Shown here: piece after piece, positions 1 through 5,260 of the stretch
How the letters are laid out: every line of letters begins with the position of its first letter
Numbering within the stretch: position 1 is the stretch's first letter
DNA from: CAWEHQ01 sp051001995
GTDB taxonomy: Bacteria > Actinomycetota > Thermoleophilia > Solirubrobacterales > Thermoleophilaceae
Assembly: GCA_051001995.1 (NCBI GenBank)
Contig: JBPCMT010000154.1
Span: 1-6,324 of the forward strand
Reading direction: 5' to 3'
DNA: 6,324 nt
Notes under the pieces: generated by a model
What the model was told of the DNA's origin: nothing
What the model saw: only the letters and a program-made list of their open reading frames with translations
Databases searched by the model: none
Program-made: the position numbers and the translations under genes

Positions 1-41
1 GGTGCCACCCAGCCCTCGCCGGTGCCCGGAAGGCGCGCGGC

Positions 42-452
42 GTGACGGCGCCCCCCGCCACGGCGGCGGATCCGCGCCTCGCCCAGGTCTCGATCAGGCG
101 CTCGACGTCCGGCGATCGCGAGGCGCTCGCCACGCTGGCGCAGCTCGACGGCGCGCCGCCCCCGGATGGGTGCGCGCACCTGCTCGCCGAGGAGGACGGG
201 GTGCTGCGCGCCGCCAGGCCGCTTTCGGGCGGGCGGGGGATCGCCGACCCGTTCCATCCGACCGCGGACCTGGTCGCGATGCTCGAGCTGCGCGCCTCGC
301 GGATGGTGCCCGACGGCGGTGCTTCCCGGCGTTCGCGAGGCCTGCGATCGCCCGCGCCACGATGGGGCCGGCGCCGCACGGCGCGCTCGCGGGGCGCCGC
401 CTCCGGGGCGTCGCGCATCGGGCTCTCGGGCTCCGCCGCCGGTCGCACGTAG
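42..452 (+). CDS. Small GNAT-like conserved protein, doubtful C-terminus
   Basis: A 136-residue protein of unproven function. Residues 17-88 look like a real conserved domain: a first strand (SIRRS), a helix of the type GDREALATLAQLDG, a second strand (HLLAEEDGVLRAA), then GGRGIADPFHPTADLVAML followed by a basic helix. From memory this matches short actinobacterial proteins often labelled GNAT-like acetyltransferases; they hold only the first part of such a fold, so catalysis is not supported. The GTG start is chosen because GGAAGG lies at 28-33, 8 bp upstream, and the domain begins soon after it. There is no signal peptide or membrane segment. From about residue 91 the frame becomes a low-complexity Arg/Ser/Gly tail, while the frame ending at 481 shows higher third-position G+C over the same bases, so a frameshift near 300-330 is possible. 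A metallopeptidase gene follows 59 bp downstream on the same strand. Confidence 0.6.
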   Translation: MTAPPATAADPRLAQVSIRRSTSGDREALATLAQLDGAPPPDGCAHLLAEEDGVLRAARPLSGGRGIADPFHPTADLVAMLELRASRMVPDGGASRRSRGLRSPAPRWGRRRTARSRGAASGASRIGLSGSAAGRT

Positions 453-500
453 ACCGCTTCCGGCGCGGCGTGGAGGGGTAGGCTGCGGCCACCCCGAGCG

Positions 501-506
501 AGGAGG
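501..506 (+). promoter_or_regulatory. Strong ribosome binding site of the metallopeptidase gene
   Basis: A perfect AGGAGG lies 5 bp before the ATG at 512 and fixes that start. It is the only full-consensus Shine-Dalgarno in the window. The other complete genes have weak or no recognisable site, so this gene is probably translated efficiently from a leadered mRNA. Confidence 0.8.
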
Positions 507-511
507 CAAGG

Positions 512-1366
512 ATGGCCAGGTACGAGTCCTACCGGGCGGTCGCCGACAAGAAGGCCGCCAGGGACGTCGCCGCGACGAACAAGCCCTTCACGATCGAGGT
601 GCGGTTCACGGGGGGCCTGAACAAGCGCCAGCAGGACGCGTTCAAGGCGGCGGCCCGCCGCTGGACCCGGGTGATCGTCGGCGACCTCCCGCGCGTGAAG
701 GTCGACGGTGAGGTGATCGACGACGTGCTGATCCTCGCCGGCGGCGCCGACATCGACGGGCCCGGCGGCGTCCTCGGCCAGGCCGGCCCCAGTCACATCC
801 GCCCCAAGCGCGCCGGAAGGGAGGCCTTCCTCCCGGTGAAGGGCGAGATGAGGTTCGACTCCGCCGACCTCAAGCAGATGGAGAAGGACGGCACGCTGAA
901 CGACGTGATCGCGCACGAGATGGGGCACGTCCTGGGCATCGGCACGATCTGGAAGCTCAAGGGCCTCCTCAAGAACGTCAACTCGGCCAACCCGACCTTC
1001 GCGGGGAAGGGGGCGATCGACGAGTACCGCACGCTCCAGGGCCCGGGCGCCAGGCGCAAGCAGGTGCCGGTGGAGAACCGCGGCGGCTCGGGAACGCGTG
1101 GCTCCCACTGGCGCGAGGCCCTCTTCCTCAACGAGCTGATGTCCGGCTACGTCGCGGCGGCCGACAACCCGCTGAGCCGGATGACCGCCGCCAGCCTGGC
1201 GGATCTCGGCTACGTCGTCGACCGCGACGCGGCCGAGCCCTACTCGCTCCCGAACGTCAGGCTGCTCGCCGAGGAGGGGCTCCTGGTGAGCCACGAGGCG
1301 CCGATCGACCGGGGCTTCATGCTGCCGAACATCCCGCTGACGCTGCCCGACGACAGCCTGCAGTAG
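512..1366 (+). CDS. Leishmanolysin-like (M8-type) zinc metallopeptidase
   Basis: Predicted zinc endopeptidase of the metzincin clan, 284 residues. The active site is HEMGHVLGIG at residues 135-144: H135 and H139 bind zinc, E136 is the general base, and G142 sits at the conserved glycine of the HExxHxxG motif. The third zinc ligand is most likely H199 in GSHWREALFLNELMSGY. M210 is the Met-turn, 11 residues after H199, the same spacing I recall between H334 and M345 of Leishmania gp63. The N-terminal half (25-130) carries PFTIEVRF, a Trp-containing helix and VIDDVLILAG, as in bacterial leishmanolysin-related proteins. The start is fixed by AGGAGG 5 bp upstream. No signal peptide, lipobox or membrane segment is visible, and there is no obvious Cys-switch propeptide (no cysteine before the catalytic motif), so as written it is a cytoplasmic protein; this is odd for a metzincin. 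Substrate is unknown. The gene converges on rlmN, 32 bp between stops. Confidence 0.85.
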   Translation: MARYESYRAVADKKAARDVAATNKPFTIEVRFTGGLNKRQQDAFKAAARRWTRVIVGDLPRVKVDGEVIDDVLILAGGADIDGPGGVLGQAGPSHIRPKRAGREAFLPVKGEMRFDSADLKQMEKDGTLNDVIAHEMGHVLGIGTIWKLKGLLKNVNSANPTFAGKGAIDEYRTLQGPGARRKQVPVENRGGSGTRGSHWREALFLNELMSGYVAAADNPLSRMTAASLADLGYVVDRDAAEPYSLPNVRLLAEEGLLVSHEAPIDRGFMLPNIPLTLPDDSLQ

Positions 1367-1398
1367 AGCCCCGCCAGGCCGTCTGCGCGGCGGTCCGG

Positions 1399-2382
1399 CT
1401 AGGCGCCGACGGCGAGCTGCCCGCAGGCCGCCTCGATGTCGCGCCCGCGCGTCAGCCGCACGGTGGTCCGCACGCCGCGCGCCTCGAGCGCCGCCCGGAA
1501 GGCATCGACCGCGGCGCGGCTGGAGCCCGCGTACTCGGTGTCGGTCGGGTTGTACGGGATCAGGTTGACCTTGAAGCGGTCACGTGGCTCGAGCGCCTCC
1601 GCGAGCGTGACCGCCTGCTCGTAGCGGTCGTTGACCCCGCCGAGCATCAGGTACTCGACGAAGACCGGGAGCCGGCGCGCCACCGACCATGCGCGGCAGG
1701 CCTCGAGCACGTCGGCGAGCGGGTAGCGGTCGTTGACCGGCATCAGCTCGGAGCGCAGCGCCTCGTCGGCGGCGTGGAGCGAGAGGGCGAGGCGGACTCG
1801 CGGGCCCTCGCGGGTGAGTCGCTCGATCCCCGGGATCCATCCGACGGTGGAGATCGCCGTGTTGCTCGCCGCGACCCCCACGTCGGGCAGCCGCTCGCAG
1901 GCCGCGAGCACCTCGTCGAGGTTGAGCAGCGGCTCGCCCATCCCCATGAAGACGGCGTGGTCGACGCGCTCGCGCCGGCGAAAATGGAGCGCCTGGTCGA
2001 GGATCTCCGAGGCGCTCAGGTTGCGGTGAAAGCGCATCTGCCCGGTCGCGCAGAAGGTGCAGGTCAGCGGGCAGCCGGACTGGCTCGAGAGGCACAGCGA
2101 GCGCCGGCCGTCGCGGTAGCGCATCAGCACCGCCTCGATCGGCCGGCCGTCGGCGGTGCGAAGGAGCGCCTTCTCCGTGCCGTCGGCGGCGCGCGCCTCG
2201 CGCTCGAGCTCGAGCGAGGAGAACGGAACCTCCGCGGCGATCTCCTCGCGGAGCGCGACCGGGAGGTTCGTCATCTCGGCGTAGGAGTGAGCGCCGCGCG
2301 CGGTCCACTCCCACACCTGGCGGGCGCGAAAGCGGGGCTCGGAGCGGCGCGCGAGCGCGGCGTCGAGAAGGGCGAGGTCCAT
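1399..2382 (-). CDS. rlmN: 23S rRNA (adenine-2503-C2)-methyltransferase RlmN
   Basis: Radical-SAM enzyme that methylates C2 of A2503 in 23S rRNA near the peptidyl-transferase centre; the E. coli enzyme also methylates A37 of some tRNAs. The 327 residues carry the full catalytic set. C104, C108 and C111 form CxxxCxxC in GCPLTCTFCATGQ and bind the 4Fe-4S cluster. C97 in SLCLSSQ and C320 in DIEAACGQLA correspond to the two mechanistic cysteines (C118 and C355 in E. coli). Also present are MGMGEPLLN (147-155), SLHAADEALRSELMPVN (201-217) and KVNLIPYNPT (271-280). The start at MDLALLDAAL fits the family; a longer reading from 2493 would add 37 unrelated residues and overlap the next gene. No good Shine-Dalgarno precedes the ATG. 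It is divergent from the pseudouridine synthase. I favour RlmN over Cfr from the RlmN-like sequence and housekeeping context. Confidence 0.95.
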   Translation of the reverse strand: MDLALLDAALARRSEPRFRARQVWEWTARGAHSYAEMTNLPVALREEIAAEVPFSSLELEREARAADGTEKALLRTADGRPIEAVLMRYRDGRRSLCLSSQSGCPLTCTFCATGQMRFHRNLSASEILDQALHFRRRERVDHAVFMGMGEPLLNLDEVLAACERLPDVGVAASNTAISTVGWIPGIERLTREGPRVRLALSLHAADEALRSELMPVNDRYPLADVLEACRAWSVARRLPVFVEYLMLGGVNDRYEQAVTLAEALEPRDRFKVNLIPYNPTDTEYAGSSRAAVDAFRAALEARGVRTTVRLTRGRDIEAACGQLAVGA

Positions 2383-2453
2383 GCGTCCAGTGTCGCAGTG
2401 GCGGGCGGCCGTCCGGCACGCCATCATCGGCGGATGGCACCAGCATCGCGCTC
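2383..2453. promoter_or_regulatory. Divergent rlmN / rluB intergenic region
   Basis: This 71-bp gap must hold the start signals for both flanking rRNA-modification genes. Neither start has a convincing Shine-Dalgarno. Weak -10-like hexamers lie just upstream of each: GACACT on the minus strand, 6 bp before the rlmN ATG, and CAGCAT at 2441-2446, 7 bp before the rluB GTG. Each matches TATAAT at only about three positions, so the promoter calls are tentative. No operator repeat or riboswitch is seen. Confidence 0.35.
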
Positions 2454-3188
2454 GTGAGGCTCGCCAAGTACCTGGCCCACTGCGGCGTCGCATCGCGAAG
2501 GGCCGCGGAGCTGCTGGTGGCCGAGGGACGGGTGATGGTGGGCGAGGAGGTGGTCACCGACCCGGCGCGCGACGTGGGGGAGGCGGACCGGGTCGCCGTG
2601 GACGGCGAGGCGGTGGCGGTCGAGGAGCGCGAGGTGTGGGCGCTCAACAAGCCGGCGGGCGTGGTGTCGACCGCCCGCGACACGCACGGGCGATCGATCG
2701 TCGGTGACCTCGTCGACTCGGCGCTGCGCCTGTACCCGGTCGGCCGCCTCGACGCGGACACCACCGGCCTGATCCTGCTGACCAACGACGGTGAGCTGGC
2801 CGAGCGGCTCACCCACCCGCGTCACGGCGTCGAGAAGGCCTACCGCGCGCGGGTCGAGCCTGAGCGCGTGAGCGAGGCGTCGCTGCGCGCGCTGCGCGCG
2901 GGAATCGAGCTCGAGGACGGGCTCAGCGCGCCGGCGCGCGCACGGCGGCTGGGGCCGGACGCGCTCGAGATCGTCATCGCCGAGGGCCGCAGGCGTCAGG
3001 TGCGACGGATGTGCGAGGCCGTCGGGCACCGCGTGATCGCGCTCGAGCGCGTCGCGTTCGGGCCTCTGCGACTCGAGCACGCCGGCGATCGCGGGCGTCC
3101 GCTCGCGCCGGGCGTGAGCCGGCGGTTGACCGCCGCCGAGGTGGAGCGGCTGCGGGCGGCGAGCGCCCAGGGTTCGGGAGGGCGCTGA
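2454..3188 (+). CDS. rluB: RsuA/RluB-family rRNA pseudouridine synthase
   Basis: Isomerises a uridine to pseudouridine in ribosomal RNA. RluB of E. coli acts on U2605 of 23S rRNA, and Gram-positive single-copy members are usually assigned the same job; the site here is inferred. The 244 residues begin with an S4 RNA-binding domain (1-48, MRLAKYLAHCGVASRRAAEL). The catalytic domain follows: LNKPAG (64-69), PVGRLDADTTGLILLTNDGE (95-114) with catalytic D100, and EGRRRQVRRM (177-186), all typical of the family. Length is normal, and the C-terminal 30 residues are variable. The start is GTG because the S4 domain begins exactly there; no in-frame start or strong Shine-Dalgarno lies just upstream, so translation may be leaderless. 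The gene ends 12 bp from the converging kinase remnant. RsuA (16S U516) is the main alternative assignment. Confidence 0.9.
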   Translation: MRLAKYLAHCGVASRRAAELLVAEGRVMVGEEVVTDPARDVGEADRVAVDGEAVAVEEREVWALNKPAGVVSTARDTHGRSIVGDLVDSALRLYPVGRLDADTTGLILLTNDGELAERLTHPRHGVEKAYRARVEPERVSEASLRALRAGIELEDGLSAPARARRLGPDALEIVIAEGRRRQVRRMCEAVGHRVIALERVAFGPLRLEHAGDRGRPLAPGVSRRLTAAEVERLRAASAQGSGGR

Positions 3189-3200
3189 GTTCTGCCGGCC

Positions 3201-3651
3201 TCAGCAGCCCGAGTCGATGAAGAGCGTCACCTCGTCGCCGGTCTCCACGGCGGCGCCCGCCTCGGGGTCTGTCTGACAGACCGTAAGCGCCTCCGAGTCG
3301 ATCAGGCCGAAGAGGTCGTCGCCGACCGGCTCGTAGTCGAGGCCCTGCCGGCTCAGTATTGAGTCGGCGAAGTCGAGCCCGACGTCGGTGAGATCGGGGA
3401 CCGTCGAGGGCTCGCCGGCGGGAAGCGACGGGGATGACGTTTGGGTGGTCGAGCGACGCCGCCAGGCGGGACTCGCGCTCGAAGCGCGCGCGGAAGGTCT
3501 CGTCGACGGCGAGCTCGGACGAGATCACCTTCAGCGCCACCGGGCGCTCCAGCCCCGGCTCGATCGCCCGATACACCACGCTCATGCCGCCGCGCCCCGC
3601 GACGTCCTCGACGCGGTACCCGGCGAAGTCGGAGCCTGGTTGCACGGACAT
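3201..3651 (-). pseudogene. Gutted PASTA serine/threonine protein kinase
   Basis: Remnant of a PknB-like membrane Ser/Thr kinase. From the ATG at 3651 about 75 residues form a clean kinase N-lobe: glycine-rich loop GRGGMSVVY (19-27), the ATP-binding lysine in VALKVI (K41), the helix-C glutamate (E60 in RFERES) and LDHPNVIPV (67-75). The frame then turns into arginine-rich nonsense. In the +1 frame the sequence reads as a Thr/Ser/Pro linker (TTQTSSPSLPAGEPST) and one PASTA domain ending IDSGC with a TGA at 3203-3201. The whole C-lobe (HRD, DFG and APE motifs) and the membrane helix are missing, so no kinase activity is possible. An internal deletion of a length not divisible by three is the simplest explanation; an assembly collapse would look the same. 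The end lies 12 bp from rluB, as expected for the original gene end. The N-lobe shows no decay, so the loss looks recent. Confidence 0.85.
3204..3401 (-). other. Orphaned C-terminal PASTA domain of the broken kinase
   Basis: Sixty-six codons read on the minus strand give a PASTA repeat: it opens VPDLTDVGLDFADSIL, has a central Gly/Asp turn and a TDPEAGAAVETGDEV segment, and finishes TLFIDSGC. PASTA domains in bacterial kinases sit outside the membrane and bind peptidoglycan fragments or lipid II. The frame has no start codon of its own and is offset by one base from the kinase N-lobe, so it is probably not translated. Two cysteines (in TVCQTDP and at the C-terminus) could form a disulfide in the intact protein. 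Confidence 0.8.
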
Positions 3652-3657
3652 GAGTTC

Positions 3658-3663
3658 GTTATA
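3658..3663 (-). promoter_or_regulatory. -10 element of the kinase remnant, leaderless geometry
   Basis: Read on the minus strand this is TATAAC, five of six matches to TATAAT, ending 6 bp before the ATG at 3651. In actinobacteria that spacing is typical of transcripts that begin at the start codon. No matching -35 hexamer is visible 16-19 bp upstream, and no Shine-Dalgarno lies between the box and the ATG. Confidence 0.5.
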
Positions 3664-3717
3664 CCCCGGGGCGGCCGGGCGCCGCGAAGCCGTGCACGGC
3701 GCCGCGGGCGGCTCTGG

Positions 3718-3723
3718 GACAAT
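3718..3723 (+). promoter_or_regulatory. Possible -10 element of aroH, leaderless geometry
   Basis: GACAAT (four of six matches to TATAAT) ends 8 bp before the GTG at 3732, again the distance expected if transcription starts at the initiation codon. No -35 box or Shine-Dalgarno is evident. It shares the 80-bp gap 3652-3731 with the divergent kinase promoter; GTGCAC at 3692-3697 is the only short palindrome noticed in the middle of that gap. Confidence 0.35.
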
Positions 3724-3731
3724 CCCGCGCC

Positions 3732-4100
3732 GTGAGGCTGAGAGCCCTGAGGGGAGCGATAACCGTCGACCGCAACGACGCCGAGGCGATCATGAGCGCC
3801 ACCGAGGAGCTCGTGAGCGAGGTGATCGACCGCAACGGGATCGCGACCGCCGACATGGTGAGCTGCATCTTCACCTGCACCGGCGACCTCGACGCCGAGT
3901 TCCCCGCCGTCGCGGCGCGCCGGCTCGGCCTGAGCGCCGTGCCGCTCCTGTGCGCGCGCGAGATCGACGTCCCCGGCTCGATGCCCAGGGTGATCAGGTT
4001 GATGCTCCACTGTTACCCCGGCGATGACGGGGCCGATCTCCAGCACGTCTACCTGCGCGAGGCGGTCGCGCTGCGCCGCGACCTCGAGGGCGCGCAGTGA
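3732..4100 (+). CDS. aroH: Monofunctional chorismate mutase, AroH type
   Basis: Converts chorismate to prephenate, the branch step to phenylalanine and tyrosine, in the cytoplasm. At 122 residues it matches the trimeric AroH fold of Bacillus subtilis (127 residues) rather than the all-helical AroQ type. Every active-site residue I recall for B. subtilis AroH has a counterpart: R7, F57 and R63 at the same numbers, then C74, E77, R89, Y107 and R115 one position earlier because of a one-residue gap (B. subtilis C75, E78, R90, Y108, R116). Signature stretches are LRALRGAITVDRND (3-16), PLLCAREIDVPG (71-82) and HVYLREAVALRRDL (105-118). The GTG start is fixed by the R7 alignment; there is no good Shine-Dalgarno, and a -10-like box sits 8 bp upstream. 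The aminotransferase gene follows after 25 bp, so the two are very likely co-transcribed. Confidence 0.95.
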   Translation: MRLRALRGAITVDRNDAEAIMSATEELVSEVIDRNGIATADMVSCIFTCTGDLDAEFPAVAARRLGLSAVPLLCAREIDVPGSMPRVIRLMLHCYPGDDGADLQHVYLREAVALRRDLEGAQ

Positions 4101-4125
4101 GGCGGCGCCAGCCGGCCCGAACGCG

Positions 4126-5226
4126 ATGAGCCCGATCGAGGTCAATGCGCGCATCCGCGAGATCCCGGCCTACCCGGCCGCGGAGACCTACGAGCACGAC
4201 GGCGACCTGGTCAAGCTCGCCTCGAACGAGACGCCGTGGGCGCCCCATCCCGCGGTGCTCGAGGCGGTCACGCGGGCGCTCGACGGCCTGAACCGCTACC
4301 CGGACCCCGACAAGTCGCTCCTGCGGCGCCGGATCGCCGATCGCCACGAGACCTCCGCCGGCCGCGTGGCGGTCGGGAACGGGTCGTGCGAGCTTCTCCT
4401 GGCGGCGGCGGAGGCGATGCTCGAGCCGGGCGCCGAGATCGTCTACGCCTGGCCGTCGTTCTCGATCTACCCGCACCTGGCGGCGATGACCGGCGCGCGC
4501 GCGATCACGGCGGCCCTCGACTCGGACGGCCGCCACGACCTCGACGCCATGGCGAGAGAGGTGACTGGCGCCACGCGCCTTCTGCTCGTCTGCAACCCCA
4601 ACAACCCGAGCGCCACCGCGCTGCCGGTCGCGGAGCTCGACGCGTTTCTCGGCGAGCTGCCGCGCCACGTGACCGTGATCCTCGACGAGGCCTACGTCGA
4701 GTTCTCCACGCTCCAGGACCCCGACGAGTCGCTCGCGCTGCTCGAGCGCCACCCCAACCTCGTGGTGCTGCGGACGTTCTCGAAGGTCTACGGGCTGTGC
4801 GGGCTGAGGGTCGGCTACGCGCTCGGCGCCGAGGACTTCCGCTCGGCCGTGGACCGGGTGCGCCAGCCGTTCTCGGTCAACGCGCTGGCGCAGGCGGCCG
4901 CCGCCGAGGCGATCCGCCACCAGGACGAGGTGGCGCGTCGCGTCGAGCGGACCGCCGTGGAGCGTCTCCACGTGGAGGCCGCGCTCGCCGAGCGCGACCT
5001 TGCGAGCACCGACAGCGAGGCCAACTTCTCGTGGCTCTCGCTCGGCGGGCGCGACGAGGCGGCGGTCGTCCGCGGGCTTGCGCAGCGCGGCGTGATCGTC
5101 CGCGCCGGCGCCGCGCTCGGGGAGCCGGGCCGCATTCGCGTTACCTACGGCACCCGCGGCGAGAACGACCGCTTCCTGGGCGCCCTCGACGCCGCGCTGG
5201 CCGAGGCGCCGGACGCGGCGAGTTGA
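4126..5226 (+). CDS. hisC: HisC-family PLP aminotransferase (histidinol-phosphate / aromatic)
   Basis: Class I/II fold-type I aminotransferase of 366 residues using pyridoxal phosphate. The internal-aldimine lysine is K220 in RTFSKVYGLCGLRVGY; R228 there binds phosphate. CNPNNPSA (156-163) and ILDEAYVEF (185-193) supply the cofactor-contacting Asn, Asp and Tyr, and R338 in RIRVTYGT is the carboxylate-binding arginine. LVKLASNETPW (28-38) is the family's N-terminal signature. Family members transaminate histidinol phosphate, but many actinobacterial paralogues act on phenylpyruvate, arogenate or prephenate. Position 25 bp after chorismate mutase, with no his genes in view, favours an aromatic role; this is inference. 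The ATG at 4126 is chosen because SPIEVNARIREIPAYPAAETY is family-like; a reading from 4024 would add 34 odd residues overlapping aroH. No clear Shine-Dalgarno precedes it, so translational coupling is possible. Confidence 0.9.
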   Translation: MSPIEVNARIREIPAYPAAETYEHDGDLVKLASNETPWAPHPAVLEAVTRALDGLNRYPDPDKSLLRRRIADRHETSAGRVAVGNGSCELLLAAAEAMLEPGAEIVYAWPSFSIYPHLAAMTGARAITAALDSDGRHDLDAMAREVTGATRLLLVCNPNNPSATALPVAELDAFLGELPRHVTVILDEAYVEFSTLQDPDESLALLERHPNLVVLRTFSKVYGLCGLRVGYALGAEDFRSAVDRVRQPFSVNALAQAAAAEAIRHQDEVARRVERTAVERLHVEAALAERDLASTDSEANFSWLSLGGRDEAAVVRGLAQRGVIVRAGAALGEPGRIRVTYGTRGENDRFLGALDAALAEAPDAAS

Positions 5227-5236
5227 CCTGACCGCC

Positions 5237-5252
5237 CCGCGGGACCCCGCGG
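5237..5252. terminator. G+C-rich hairpin between convergent genes, possible bidirectional terminator
   Basis: CCGCGG, a GACC loop, then CCGCGG give a 6-bp all-G/C stem (a seventh G-C pair could form with a 2-base loop). It sits in the 34-bp gap between the stops of hisC and the propeller gene. No T-run follows on either strand, so an intrinsic terminator of the E. coli type is not met; high-G+C actinobacteria often use such stems without a T-tract. The same bases form two near-identical 10-bp tandem units (5235-5244 and 5245-5254). Confidence 0.35.
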
Positions 5253-5260
5253 ACCGGGAG

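Noticed and set aside
1367..1400. Interrupted inverted repeat (AGCC-CCGCC ... GGCGG-tcc-GGCT) between the peptidase and rlmN stops
   Set aside because: Only a 5-bp core stem with a 13-base loop and no T-run, overlapping the rlmN stop; too weak to call a terminator.
2383..2493. A longer rlmN reading starting at 2493 on the minus strand
   Set aside because: The extra 37 residues are unlike the family, and the extension would overlap the start of the pseudouridine synthase gene by 40 bp.
1580..2812. Long 410-codon minus-strand frame across rlmN and rluB
   Set aside because: Ser/Arg/Ala-rich shadow of two well-supported genes in high-G+C DNA, with no recognisable domain.
2974..3429. Continuation of the kinase N-lobe frame as a long Arg-rich protein antisense to rluB
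   Set aside because: It is low-complexity Arg/Ala sequence lying over the PASTA coding frame and a conserved gene on the other strand; it is read-through after the frame break, not a real domain.
3439..3445. CCCAAAC on the minus strand, a -1 slippery heptamer in phase with the kinase N-lobe frame, just where the frame breaks
   Set aside because: A -1 slip there would not enter the PASTA frame, which is offset by +1. The missing kinase core also cannot be explained by frameshifting, so the match is treated as chance.
4024..4125. Upstream ATG at 4024 as the hisC start
   Set aside because: It would add 34 Ser/Arg/Ala-rich residues overlapping the 3' end of aroH, while the protein starting at 4126 begins exactly like family members.
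3994..4971. Long minus-strand frame opposite hisC, with similar long frames at 4236-5231 (+) and 5367-6149 (-)
   Set aside because: Arg/Gly/His-rich out-of-frame translations of hisC and the propeller gene; the real frames carry complete family motifs.
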